From Bacillus sp. BGMRC 2118 (GTDB lineage: Bacteria > Bacillota > Bacilli > Bacillales > SA4): a stretch of DNA of 64,000 nt. The position numbers were made by a program, and so were the translations under genes. The DNA is taken from the NCBI GenBank assembly GCA_008364785.1, contig VTTJ01000002.1, positions 62,001-126,000 of the forward strand, read 5' to 3'. Below, in pieces: positions 1 to 8,457 of the stretch (position 1 is the stretch's first letter; every line of letters begins with the position of its first letter). The notes beneath the pieces are model-generated. The model was given only the letters and a program-made list of their open reading frames with translations, had not been told where the DNA came from and searched no databases.

Positions 1-698
1 TAGCAAATATGGGATATGGCACCCGAAAGGAAGTTAAACAGTTATTAAAAACAGGTAATGTACGAGTTGAAGATGCAGTTGTTAAAGACCCGAAAACTCA
101 AGTGAATCCAGATACACAAGTTGTTACTGTACATGGAGACGTTGTAGAGTATAGGGAATTTATTTATTTGATGATGAATAAGCCACAAGGGGTTATTTCA
201 GCAACAGAAGATCATCAAGATGAAACGGTTATTGATTTATTAGAACAAGAGGACCAATTATTTGAGCCTTTTCCTGTAGGTCGATTGGATAAGGATACAG
301 AAGGGTTATTGTTGATTACAAATGATGGACAATTAGCTCACCAGCTGTTATCTCCGAAGAAACACGTTCCAAAAACGTATTTTGCCCATATAAGAGGCGA
401 AGTGACAGAGGAAGATGTAAAGTCATTTGCACAAGGGGTAGAGTTAGATGATGGATATGTAACTAAGCCTGGTGAGCTAACGATATTAAAAGCAGGAGAA
501 ACCTCTCAAATTGAATTGGTTATTACGGAGGGGAAATTTCACCAAGTGAAGAGAATGTTTGAAGCAGTCGGTAAAAAGGTAACCTACCTAAAGAGAATTA
601 AAATGGGTCCATTGCCACTCGATGAAACATTAGAACTTGGAGAGTACCGAGAATTGACCGATGAGGAAGTAGAACAATTACGTACATCGAGAGAATAG
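1..698 (+). CDS. rsuA: RsuA/RluB-family pseudouridine synthase, 5' truncated by window edge
   Basis: Converts a specific uridine in ribosomal RNA to pseudouridine; the short length and the relation to YtzG favour the 16S rRNA RsuA type. The reading frame is open from base 3, and the first visible codons (Ala-Asn-Met-Gly-Tyr-Gly-Thr-Arg-Lys) are the middle of the N-terminal S4-like RNA-binding domain, so the true start lies left of the window. Numbering from the Met at base 9, the catalytic motif GRLDKDTEG is at residues 91-99 with Asp94 as the expected nucleophile, and GKFHQVKRMF matches the conserved C-terminal family motif. A hairpin terminator follows the stop at once. The family is certain; RsuA versus RluB specificity is inferred. 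Confidence 0.9.
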   Translation, partial: ANMGYGTRKEVKQLLKTGNVRVEDAVVKDPKTQVNPDTQVVTVHGDVVEYREFIYLMMNKPQGVISATEDHQDETVIDLLEQEDQLFEPFPVGRLDKDTEGLLLITNDGQLAHQLLSPKKHVPKTYFAHIRGEVTEEDVKSFAQGVELDDGYVTKPGELTILKAGETSQIELVITEGKFHQVKRMFEAVGKKVTYLKRIKMGPLPLDETLELGEYRELTDEEVEQLRTSRE

Positions 699-730
699 AA
701 AAGGAAGGACACTTGTCCTTCCTTTTCCCA
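699..730 (+). terminator. Rho-independent terminator of the pseudouridine synthase gene
   Basis: A 13-bp perfect stem (699-711 pairs with 714-726) begins one base after the stop codon and ends in a short T run. Confidence 0.8.
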
Positions 731-868
731 TTTAAGTAGGCTGTTTTCATAGATTTTTGAAGAAAAACTCGTTAGTCTAAAAGGTTATGATTGAAGTTAT
801 GAGAACCTGTGTAATCAAGTCTATCTTATCAAATGTTTGACTGTTATACCTGTAATATCTAGGGTGTT

Positions 869-1090
869 TTACGAAGTCAACTTCACTTTCTTTTCAGTTG
901 TTGTCCATTTCCCGCGACTCGGGCTTTCTACCAAATCGTTATATGCTAATACATTTAGATCACGCTGTATTGTCCTTTGCGTGATTCCAAATTCATCAAC
1001 TAGCTGTTCAGTAGTGACTGTACCTCTTTCACTAATAAACATATAAACGGATTTGATTCGACTAAGCATTCGAGAAGTTGAAGGCTTCAA
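869..1090 (-). CDS. ytzE: YtzE-like short DeoR-type HTH regulator
   Basis: A 73-residue protein that is essentially one DeoR-type winged helix-turn-helix (residues about 10-65; VTTEQLVDEFGITQRTIQRDL is the HTH core). It has no sugar-phosphate sensor domain, so it is far shorter than classical DeoR repressors, as known for B. subtilis YtzE. The start is TTG, chosen because AAGGAGTGG lies seven bases upstream. It is transcribed away from pepV across a 450-bp spacer. Target genes cannot be read from the sequence. Confidence 0.8.
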   Translation of the reverse strand: MKPSTSRMLSRIKSVYMFISERGTVTTEQLVDEFGITQRTIQRDLNVLAYNDLVESPSRGKWTTTEKKVKLTS

Positions 1091-1541
1091 AAAACCACTC
1101 CTTAATGTTTTTTTGGCTAATCAAAAATGAAAGTATGAGTTCTACTAGCATAAAAAAGACTAAGTTTGGATCTTGAGTATTCTCACGTCATGTAAGAAAA
1201 ATTTTAAATTAATCTAACTACTACCATTTTACACAAAATTCTCAAGTAATTCACTTAATTAAATGAATTTACAAAAAATTTATAAAATACATGTATCCCC
1301 CCTTATAGCTTTTGTTGGAGTAAATATATGAAGCACTATGGGGGATGTATGACCTTTTCTATAAACTTCGTAGAATCTCGAAGAAAAAACACTATTTCTA
1401 TTATTAGGAAGTATAAACGTGATATACATATTTTGTAAAATGTTTTGCTTGTATAAGAAAATGGATTCATTATGACTAGCTTTTTTGCTAACTTTTGGTA
1501 TTCTATAATCAATGAAAAAATAAATATGACGGGGTGATTGA
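1091..1541. other. Divergent ytzE/pepV intergenic region
   Basis: No convincing gene. The 451 bp are very AT-rich and must hold the promoters of ytzE (leftward) and pepV (rightward). One notable structure is a spaced inverted repeat, TATCCCCC near 1294-1301 with CTATGGGGGAT near 1336-1346. A TATAAT-like hexamer occurs near 1503-1508 ahead of pepV, but without a good -35 box. A 103-codon minus-strand open frame crosses this area and has no protein-like features. Confidence 0.5.
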
Positions 1542-2945
1542 ATGGAAGTCAATTGGCAACATGAAGTGTCGAAAAGAAAAGATGAACTCATTCAGGAAAC
1601 ACAACGCTTTTTAAAAATTAACAGCGTATTAGATGAAAATCAGGCAGACCATCAGGCACCTTTTGGTAAAGGAATACAAGAAGCATTGGAATTCTTATTG
1701 GAAAAAGGATCAGAAGACGGATTCACGATTAAAAATGTAGATGGGTATGCAGGGCATATCGAATATGGTAAGGGTGAGGAACTTGTGGGAGTTCTTTGTC
1801 ATATCGATGTTGTGCCTCCAGGTGATAATTGGACAAGTGATCCATTTTCAGCTGAAATTCGTGATAATAAAATCTTTGCTCGCGGTGCTTTGGATGATAA
1901 AGGCCCGACTATGGCAGCGTATTATGCGCTGAAAATTGTAAAAGAACTCGGCTTGCCTGTTAACAAACGCTTAAGGATCATTATTGGAACAGATGAAGAA
2001 AGTAACTGGCAATGTGTTGAGCATTATTTTAAACATGAAGAAATGCCGACAATGGGCTTTGCTCCGGATGCTGATTTCCCAATCATCTATGCTGAAAAAG
2101 GGATATTTGATTGTAAGGTAAAGCAGGAGAATATTGATGACTCAAAGATTAGTCTACTAACGTTAGTGAACTTCACATCAGGAAGAAGATTAAATATGGT
2201 TCCTGACTATGCTGAAGCACAAATTGAAGGAAACTTTGAGAATGTTGTGGAAGCATTTAATGATTTTATTACGAAGCACCAACTTAGTGGTAGTTATGAA
2301 ATTCATCAGCACACATTAAATCTTAAAATTAAAGGTATTTCTGCTCATGGAATGGAACCGAAAAATGGTGTGAATGCAGGAACAATGCTAGTTGAGTTTC
2401 TACATACCTTTGATTTTAATCATGGTGCAAAGAACTTCTTAACCTTTGCCCATCAATACTTAGTGGAGGATTCTAGAGGCCATTCATTTGGTATCCAATA
2501 TGCGGATGAGATTACTGGTGATTTAACAGTGAACGTTGGAACCCTATCTTATGAAAAGGAAAAGGGAGGCTCGTTCGGACTAAATATCCGTTATCCTGTT
2601 ACCCATGAGATTGAGAGGACAATCCAGGCAATCAATGAAAAAGGAAAAGAGTACGGTTTTCAAATTTCTGAAAGTAGCGACTCTAAACCGCACCATGTAG
2701 ACTCCAATCATGAATTAGTTCGTACGTTACAACGTGTGTATACGGAACAAACTGGAGAAGAGGCGACTCTTTTATCAATTGGTGGAGGAACGTATGCGAG
2801 GTCGTTAAAAGCGGGAGTTGCATTTGGACCACTGTTCCCGGGAAGACCGGATATTGCCCATCAAAAAGATGAATATATTGAAATAGAGGATTTGCTGAAG
2901 GCTACGGCTATTTATGCTCAAGCTATTTATGAATTAGTCAAGTAA
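1542..2945 (+). CDS. pepV: Dipeptidase PepV (M20 family)
   Basis: Zinc-dependent cytosolic dipeptidase with broad Xaa-Xaa specificity, recycling dipeptides. The 467 residues match the usual length. Metal-site motifs are visible: LCHIDVVPPG with His87 and Asp89, GALDDKGP with Asp118/Asp119, and TDEESNW with the Glu152/Glu153 pair. A later conserved His lies in ISAHGMEPKNG, in the dimerisation/lid insertion typical of M20. The start ATG follows GGGGTGATTGA. A hairpin terminator follows the stop by about ten bases. Confidence 0.96.
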   Translation: MEVNWQHEVSKRKDELIQETQRFLKINSVLDENQADHQAPFGKGIQEALEFLLEKGSEDGFTIKNVDGYAGHIEYGKGEELVGVLCHIDVVPPGDNWTSDPFSAEIRDNKIFARGALDDKGPTMAAYYALKIVKELGLPVNKRLRIIIGTDEESNWQCVEHYFKHEEMPTMGFAPDADFPIIYAEKGIFDCKVKQENIDDSKISLLTLVNFTSGRRLNMVPDYAEAQIEGNFENVVEAFNDFITKHQLSGSYEIHQHTLNLKIKGISAHGMEPKNGVNAGTMLVEFLHTFDFNHGAKNFLTFAHQYLVEDSRGHSFGIQYADEITGDLTVNVGTLSYEKEKGGSFGLNIRYPVTHEIERTIQAINEKGKEYGFQISESSDSKPHHVDSNHELVRTLQRVYTEQTGEEATLLSIGGGTYARSLKAGVAFGPLFPGRPDIAHQKDEYIEIEDLLKATAIYAQAIYELVK

Positions 2946-2955
2946 TGGTTTTAGG

Positions 2956-2984
2956 AATACCGCTCTTTCCTTGGGCGGTATTTT
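2956..2984 (+). terminator. pepV terminator
   Basis: AATACCGC (2956-2963) pairs perfectly with GCGGTATT (2975-2982), followed by a short T run. The hairpin occupies the most upstream possible start codon of the next gene (TTG at 2971), which argues for a later start there. Confidence 0.7.
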
Positions 2985-3012
2985 CATGTTGAAAAGAATT
3001 GGGGATGACATT

Positions 3013-4209
3013 TTGCAAAATTCAAGCATGCAACAAGACTACACAAAGCTCAATCTACGAACATTTTATTTTCTTACCTTTTTGGGATTAGGTGCACTAA
3101 ATCCGTTGTTGCCTGTTTACTTAGATGAAACCATTGGCTTAACAGGGGGACAAATTGGGTTAATTATGTCACTAAGCCCAGTTGTGATGATCGTCATCCA
3201 ACCGTTATGGGGATTGTTAAGTGACTGGACACAGAAACCTAGACTCCTATTGACGATTGCTACATTGATCACCAGTTTAATAGGAATTGTCTATTCTTTT
3301 GCTAACGTATATGTTTCACTCATTATCGTTGCCATTGCATTATCCATGGTTCAAAGTGCCATGATTCCAATCTCTGATAGTATCACGTTAAATTATGTTC
3401 AAAAGACAAAAGGAAATTATGGGTCATTCAGATTATGGGGGGCTGTTGGATTTGCTGTAGCAGTCATTATTGCAGGAAGAATGGCTGAAATGTTTGGCAA
3501 CTCCGTCATCTTTTATATCTTTTCTGCTGTTCTATTCATTGCAGCCATTTTCTCATTTAGACTGCCGGAGGAGAGTCAACAATCCATTCAAACCAGTATG
3601 CTAAGTGGGATTAAATCATTACGTAAACAGAAGAAATATATGTTGTTTTTATTTACAACGTTTCTCATCCTAGGGCCAATTCTTGCCAATAACTCGTACT
3701 TTGGGTTGTTTGTAAAGGATATAGGTGGAACATTAACAGGTATTGGGTTAGCCTTCCTATTTGCTGCAGGAAGTGAAGCACCGTTTATGCAGTTTGCGAA
3801 TAGATTTATTCAAAAGCTTGGTATGATGAAGGTTCTCTTACTGGCAGCTGTAATCTCTATGATAAGATGGTACTTCTATTATTTTGAACCATCCATAGTA
3901 CTTGTCTATGCAACAACGATAGCTCAAGGGTTCTCTGTCGGGTTGTTTATACCTGCTGCTCTTCAATATGTAAGAGATATTGCCCCAAAAGAAGTGAAGG
4001 TAACTGCCATATCCATTTATTCCGCAGTTGGTAATGGACTCGGAAGCTGGTTTTGTATTTATGTAGGTGGATTATTATTAGAATGGTTCTCTATCCAAAC
4101 CGTGTATTTATTCTATGGAATACTGACTAGTATTGGAATTCTATCTCTTGTTTTAATCTCTAGAATGGAGAAGAATGAGGAAAAAGGATTACTAGAACAA
4201 GTGTCGTAA
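3013..4209 (+). CDS. MFS transporter
   Basis: Inner-membrane major facilitator protein of about 398 residues with roughly twelve hydrophobic segments and the loop 2-3 signature GLLSDWTQKPR, related to the GxxxDRxxRR motif. The substrate is not deducible. Similarity in style to the nucleoside/phenylpropionate-type permeases (MFS_1-like) is an impression only. The frame is open further left (TTG at 2971, ATG at 2986), but those codons lie in or beside the pepV terminator. I prefer TTG at 3013 because GGGG sits eight bases before it; ATG at 3028 is another option. A strong terminator follows. Confidence 0.85.
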   Translation: MQNSSMQQDYTKLNLRTFYFLTFLGLGALNPLLPVYLDETIGLTGGQIGLIMSLSPVVMIVIQPLWGLLSDWTQKPRLLLTIATLITSLIGIVYSFANVYVSLIIVAIALSMVQSAMIPISDSITLNYVQKTKGNYGSFRLWGAVGFAVAVIIAGRMAEMFGNSVIFYIFSAVLFIAAIFSFRLPEESQQSIQTSMLSGIKSLRKQKKYMLFLFTTFLILGPILANNSYFGLFVKDIGGTLTGIGLAFLFAAGSEAPFMQFANRFIQKLGMMKVLLLAAVISMIRWYFYYFEPSIVLVYATTIAQGFSVGLFIPAALQYVRDIAPKEVKVTAISIYSAVGNGLGSWFCIYVGGLLLEWFSIQTVYLFYGILTSIGILSLVLISRMEKNEEKGLLEQVS

Positions 4210-4244
4210 AAATGAGGCTGGAGTATATATTTAGTCAATAATAA

Positions 4245-4302
4245 ACCCGAACTATTAGGTGATATATTAATGGATCCTTCGCCTAATAATTCGGGTGTTT
4301 TT
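4245..4302 (+). terminator. Terminator downstream of the MFS gene
   Basis: ACCCGAACTATTAGG pairs with CCTAATAATTCGGGT (one internal A-A mismatch) across a loop of about 22 bases, followed by GTTTTTG. Confidence 0.75.
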
Positions 4303-4349
4303 GTTTAAATAGAGTTATAGATGATGCTTATGCTTACTTTTATTATAAC

Positions 4350-4484
4350 GAAGTGGAATGGAGCGAAAGCCACTAGGGCTCCTGCGGGAAGTAGAGGAAA
4401 GGCTGAGACCCCGCAAGCGTAGCCGAGGAGGCTCAGGTTCCTCCCCGCGGTATCCGGCGAGTGGCTGTAGCGCAATGGAACGAA
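4350..4484. repeat. GC-rich structured intergenic repeat of Bacillaceae type
   Basis: About 135 bp that stand out from the AT-rich surroundings. Nested complementary blocks are visible: GCCACT with AGTGGC near the ends, GAGGAA with TTCCTC, and CTGAG with CTCAG, with CCTGCGGG and CCCCGCGG inside. The ends are similar (GTGGAATGGAGCG and a reversed-looking GCGCAATGGAACG). I recall very similar elements between genes in many Bacillus-like genomes; that is memory, not a search. No open frame of note. Function unknown. Confidence 0.6.
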
Positions 4485-4593
4485 CCTATTCTTTCAACTC
4501 AACTAGTTAATTTAATAACAAATAATAAGAAGAATAATTTAGACAATGTTCGTATATGGCATAGACTATTAAATTATGTCCCATCCTCTTATT

Positions 4594-5520
4594 TTATTCA
4601 AATAAATCACTCGATAAGTATCTCTCGCCTGTATCACATGCAATGCATACGACAACGTCATCTGGTGATAGTCTCTTTGCAACTTCCATGGCCGCAAAAG
4701 CTGCCGCACCAGAGGAAGGACCGACGAGGATTCCTTCTTCACGTGCTAGCCTACGGGTGATTTCGTATGCCTCTTCATCCTTAATTTTAAAAATCTCATT
4801 ATACACATTTTGATTAAGTATATCTGGGATAAATCCAGGACTTGTCCCAACTAATTTATGTTTCCCTGCTTTTCCTCCAGAAAGTACGGGGGATCCTGCT
4901 GGTTCAACAACATGAACTGTTAATTCTGGGTAATGTTCCTTTAACACCTCTCCGGTGCCTGTGATGGTTCCACCTGTACCTGCTGTTGCGACAAATGCTG
5001 TTAGTTTTTTTCCGATTTGGTTCATCGCTTCTACAATTTCAAGAGCAGTAGAATGACGGTGTGCATCAGGATTTGCATCATTATCAAACTGCATGGGCAT
5101 GAAGCTGCCTGGAATACTTTTGGTTAATTCCTGTGCTTTTTCAATCGCACCTGGCATTTTCAAATCTCCTGGAGTTAGGACAACTTCTGCACCATATGCT
5201 TTTAATAGATTAATTCGTTCCTGTGTCATTGTTTCAGGCATAACTAAGATTGCACGGTATCCTCTTGCAGCAGCGTTCATTGCTAGACCAATACCAGTAT
5301 TTCCACTAGTAGGCTCTATAATGGTGGAGCCTTCCTTTAACAGGCCTTGTTGTTCGGCTTGGAGAATCATGTTAAAGGCTGCGCGATCTTTTACACTTTT
5401 ACTAGGATTCATCATCTCAAGCTTTACATATATTTCAGCACCTTGATCGGGACGTACTCGTCTAAGCTTTACTAGAGGTGTATTCCCAATTAATTCACTA
5501 ATGTTATTCACTACTTTCAT
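4594..5520 (-). CDS. ytkP: Cysteine synthase family protein (O-acetylserine sulfhydrylase fold II PLP enzyme)
   Basis: PLP enzyme of about 308 residues that forms cysteine from O-acetylserine and sulfide. Fold-type II signatures are clear: NTPLVKLRRV, PSKSVKDRAA with the PLP lysine, EPTSGNTGIGLA (phosphate/Asn loop), VATAGTGGTITGTGEVL (PLP phosphate loop), and VGPSSGAAA near the C-terminus. The start is the ATG preceded by AAGGAGGGC; the frame is open 19 codons further without a ribosome site. The position beside thpR matches B. subtilis ytkP, a paralogue of cysK, so primary cysteine synthesis may rest with another gene. It is divergent from thpR. Confidence 0.9.
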   Translation of the reverse strand: MKVVNNISELIGNTPLVKLRRVRPDQGAEIYVKLEMMNPSKSVKDRAAFNMILQAEQQGLLKEGSTIIEPTSGNTGIGLAMNAAARGYRAILVMPETMTQERINLLKAYGAEVVLTPGDLKMPGAIEKAQELTKSIPGSFMPMQFDNDANPDAHRHSTALEIVEAMNQIGKKLTAFVATAGTGGTITGTGEVLKEHYPELTVHVVEPAGSPVLSGGKAGKHKLVGTSPGFIPDILNQNVYNEIFKIKDEEAYEITRRLAREEGILVGPSSGAAAFAAMEVAKRLSPDDVVVCIACDTGERYLSSDLFE

Positions 5521-5652
5521 ACATTCGCCCTCCTTATTTTTTATCGTACCATAATTCCTTCTCTTCATTCGAATCATTTACCATCACTAATTTTATCCAC
5601 TTTGGTAAAATATACATAAAAGAACGATAATGAAGAAAAGGCGGTTTCGTCT

Positions 5653-6225
5653 ATGACTAAAACACATTATTTCCTCGCTATACCATTACCTACAGAGGTT
5701 AAACATGCATTTAAACAGTGGAGAGAACAAAACAATGATCATTTTCCATTTAAATCATGGGTACACCATGAAGATTATCATATTACGTTAGTGTTTTTAG
5801 GAGATACTCCAGAAACTAAATTAAATACTGTAGTGAAAGAATTACATGAAGTCGTCAAAAAACATGGTCCATTTAAGCTGACGTTAAACGGTTTAGGATA
5901 TTTCGGTAAAAAGGAGTCTCCTAGAATATTCTGGGGAGGTATTACACAGCAGGAGACGCTCGAGCATCTCCAAAGAGATGTATGTGAAGCATGTGAGAAG
6001 ATTGGCTATCAGCTAGAGAAGAGACCATATCGTCCACATATCACATTGGCAAGACGCTATAAAGAAGGGGAAGGTTTTCCGTTTGGTGAATTAGATCAAT
6101 ACCTTCAAATAGATCCATTAACGTCCACGTTTGCAGTTCAATCCGTAGTATTGTATCAAACCCACCTGGATCGTTCTCCAAAGTATGAAGCAATAGAAAC
6201 GTTCCAATTGGGGGCGAGGCGATGA
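5653..6225 (+). CDS. thpR: RNA 2',3'-cyclic phosphodiesterase (2H superfamily)
   Basis: A 190-residue 2H phosphoesterase that opens 2',3'-cyclic phosphate ends of RNA; the family was first described as a tRNA 2'-5' ligase. The two catalytic HxT motifs are present, HITLVF in the N-terminal half and HITLAR in the C-terminal half. It is equivalent in place to B. subtilis ytlP. The stop overlaps the next start (ATGA), so it is translationally coupled to the CidA-like gene. A link to the Hen1-Pnkp RNA-repair pair 30 kb away is thematic only. Confidence 0.92.
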   Translation: MTKTHYFLAIPLPTEVKHAFKQWREQNNDHFPFKSWVHHEDYHITLVFLGDTPETKLNTVVKELHEVVKKHGPFKLTLNGLGYFGKKESPRIFWGGITQQETLEHLQRDVCEACEKIGYQLEKRPYRPHITLARRYKEGEGFPFGELDQYLQIDPLTSTFAVQSVVLYQTHLDRSPKYEAIETFQLGARR

Positions 6226-6611
6226 AACATGGATACATCAAACAGTTGTTACATATCATGATACAAATTGGGCTATTATTTCTACTGTATGCTATAGGGG
6301 TTTTCATCCAAACCATTACTCATGTCCCAATTCCAGGAAGCATAATCGGAATGGTTATTTTATTTCTTTTACTGGTCAACAAGAAACTTCCATCAACATG
6401 GCTGGAAAAAGGATCAAATGTCTTGCTATCGCATCTTCAGTTGTTCTTTGTACCTGTAACGGTTGGAACAATTGAATACTTATCTTACTTCTTTGGAAAA
6501 GGTGTCGTAAGTTTACTTGTTGTTCTAGTAAGTACTGCAATTGTTCTTGTAAGTACAGGTGTAGTAACACAATATATTTTAACAAAGAAAGAGGAGGACC
6601 TATCTGCATGA
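6222..6611 (+). CDS. CidA/LrgA-family holin-like membrane protein
   Basis: A 129-residue integral membrane protein with four hydrophobic segments. The family signature PIPGSIIGMVILFLLL follows the first helix. CidA/LrgA proteins are proposed to act as holin/antiholin-like regulators of murein hydrolase activity, or in small-metabolite efflux; which applies here is unknown. It overlaps thpR by four bases upstream and the LrgB/CidB-like gene by four bases downstream, giving a tight three-gene operon. Confidence 0.9.
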   Translation: MKHGYIKQLLHIMIQIGLLFLLYAIGVFIQTITHVPIPGSIIGMVILFLLLVNKKLPSTWLEKGSNVLLSHLQLFFVPVTVGTIEYLSYFFGKGVVSLLVVLVSTAIVLVSTGVVTQYILTKKEEDLSA

Positions 6612-7297
6612 CTTACCTTCTTCTTTTTTTATCAATTGCTGGTACGTTCTTTCTATACATGGGTATGAGAAAAATGTACAGGAGATATCCCTTACCATTT
6701 TTAATCCCAGTTGTCACTACATCCATTATCATTATCGGTTTGTTACTCTTTTTTGACATTTCGTACGATGAGTATATGCATGGAGCAAAGTGGATTGATT
6801 ATATATTAGGTCCGTCGGTTGTCGCCATGGCATATCCGTTATTTGTTCAATGGGAACGAATAAAGAAAAATAAAGCTCCTATTTTTATCGGTGTTATAAT
6901 GGGAACACTTGGAGGAATCGTAACAGGAATTCTACTTGGTATCCTATTTTCTCTACAACAGGAGGAGATTATGACGATCATTCCGAAGTCGGTGACTTCA
7001 CCAATTGCAAAAGATCTATCATTGATGCTAGGTGGAAATCCTTCATTAACGGTCGCATTTGTCATTATAGCTGGTATCTTTGGGAGTATGGCAGGGCCAT
7101 TATTATTAAAGGTATTTAAAGTTGTCCATCCATATGGAATCGGTATAGGGATGGGGGCTGCCGCTCATGGAATCGGGACGGCAAAAGCAATTGAAATGGG
7201 TGAAGAGGAAGGCAGCACAAGTTCAATTGCCATGACCTTATGTGCTGTCTTATCGTCCTTCCTATGTCCGATGATTGGATACTTTTTTCTAGTATAG
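6608..7297 (+). CDS. LrgB/CidB-family membrane protein
   Basis: A 229-residue polytopic membrane protein, the usual partner of CidA/LrgA. Conserved patches are PKSVTSPIAKDLSLMLGGNPSL in the middle (residues about 124-145) and the glycine-rich GIGMGAAAHGIGTAKA near 178-193, both typical of LrgB. It overlaps the preceding gene (ATGA). No clear terminator follows. Confidence 0.9.
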   Translation: MTYLLLFLSIAGTFFLYMGMRKMYRRYPLPFLIPVVTTSIIIIGLLLFFDISYDEYMHGAKWIDYILGPSVVAMAYPLFVQWERIKKNKAPIFIGVIMGTLGGIVTGILLGILFSLQQEEIMTIIPKSVTSPIAKDLSLMLGGNPSLTVAFVIIAGIFGSMAGPLLLKVFKVVHPYGIGIGMGAAAHGIGTAKAIEMGEEEGSTSSIAMTLCAVLSSFLCPMIGYFFLV

Positions 7298-7463
7298 CAA
7301 GAGGGTACAATATTTATTAAATAGACGCACTAACAGGAATGTTCTTTAAAGCTTAGTTCAAAGTTAGTAACTATAATAATTAGCAATGGATTTAGGAATT
7401 ATCTTTTCGGGTAAAAGCTGAAGTAGTATTGCGAAAAGAGCCTACAAAGAGGAGTGTAAAATA

Positions 7464-8435
7464 ATGGCTCAACTAATTAAATTAATGGATTTTATCTCGA
7501 GATATGAAATGAACACGTATCGCTATCCGAGTCAATATATCCGATTAAAGAAACAGCATTGGAATCGATTAAAGAACTTATGGGAGCAAGGCCTTCTAGA
7601 AGTAGAAAAACTAGAAGAAGAAGAAACGACAAAGCCGGAGAAACGTTCACTCTTTCGTTCATTCAAAGGTCGACTTAAGAAAAATCAGGAGTCAGCAGAA
7701 GAATTTGAAAGCTTCACTACTCAAGACTTTGATGAACTGCAGGAATCTGATGGGGATTTACCACTAGAGCATAGTTTTAGTAAAATTCCTAAAACTGAAG
7801 ATGAACTGAAACAACGATTTTTAGATGACTTAATCGATTTTCAGATTAGATGGGCTAGTTCGACGATTCGAGAAAAATCATATGTTGACAGGCCAATATA
7901 CTTTGATGAAGAGTTAAAGTACTTTCTACAACGGTTTCCTGATAATTATTTAGTGCTATATAAACCGGTTTTTCTAGTACAAAGAGCGCCAATAGAGTTA
8001 GAAGTCATCATGATTAGCCCTACAGACACATGGTGTATTACAATATTGGAGGGGAAAGAAAATAGTGTCTTCTATGGATCCAAGGATCGGTTTTGGGCTG
8101 AAAGATATGGGGAAGAAGAAGAACGGATGGGATTAAGTCCGATGATTTCATTAAATCGAATGGAGAAAATTGTTCGTAATATTTATCAATACCATGAAGT
8201 GGATTTACCAATTAGGAAGGTTGTATTAAACAGAACGGGGTATATTGATTATCCATATGCACCTGTTGACACCATGTTGATTGATAAACGTGTGTATGAA
8301 GAGTGGTTTTCATCATTACGACGATTATCATCTCCCCTAAAATCAGTACAATTAAAAGCGGCTAAGGTTTTACTTCAACATTGTCAGACTACGTATGTTA
8401 AGAGACCAGAATGGGATATGAATGATGTGACGTGA
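7464..8435 (+). CDS. YtlQ-like conserved hypothetical protein, possible degenerate nuclease-related domain
   Basis: A 323-residue soluble protein directly upstream of the pullulanase gene, the position of ytlQ in B. subtilis. The first 60 residues are basic with paired aromatics, residues 50-110 are acidic and probably disordered, and the C-terminal 200 residues form a folded domain. PIELEVIMISPTDTWCITILEGK loosely resembles the core of NERD-type nuclease-related domains, but I do not see a complete catalytic set. Start supported by GAGGAGTG. Function unknown. Confidence 0.8.
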   Translation: MAQLIKLMDFISRYEMNTYRYPSQYIRLKKQHWNRLKNLWEQGLLEVEKLEEEETTKPEKRSLFRSFKGRLKKNQESAEEFESFTTQDFDELQESDGDLPLEHSFSKIPKTEDELKQRFLDDLIDFQIRWASSTIREKSYVDRPIYFDEELKYFLQRFPDNYLVLYKPVFLVQRAPIELEVIMISPTDTWCITILEGKENSVFYGSKDRFWAERYGEEEERMGLSPMISLNRMEKIVRNIYQYHEVDLPIRKVVLNRTGYIDYPYAPVDTMLIDKRVYEEWFSSLRRLSSPLKSVQLKAAKVLLQHCQTTYVKRPEWDMNDVT

Positions 8436-8457
8436 CAAACTCGCAGGGGGAATTTGG

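Larger units (their letters stand above)
4210..4593. other. Intergenic region with terminator and structured repeat
   Basis: No gene in 384 bp between two convergent genes. It holds the MFS-gene terminator (4245-4302) and a GC-rich, highly structured repeat-like element (4350-4484). A 99-codon open frame on the plus strand overlaps this element and the antisense of ytkP; it looks like chance. Confidence 0.6.

Noticed and set aside
1280-1591. 103-codon minus-strand ORF
   Set aside because: No ribosome site, biased composition, overlaps the pepV start and its promoter region.
4461-4760. 99-codon plus-strand ORF
   Set aside because: Composed of the end of a structured repeat and the antisense of ytkP; no protein-like features.
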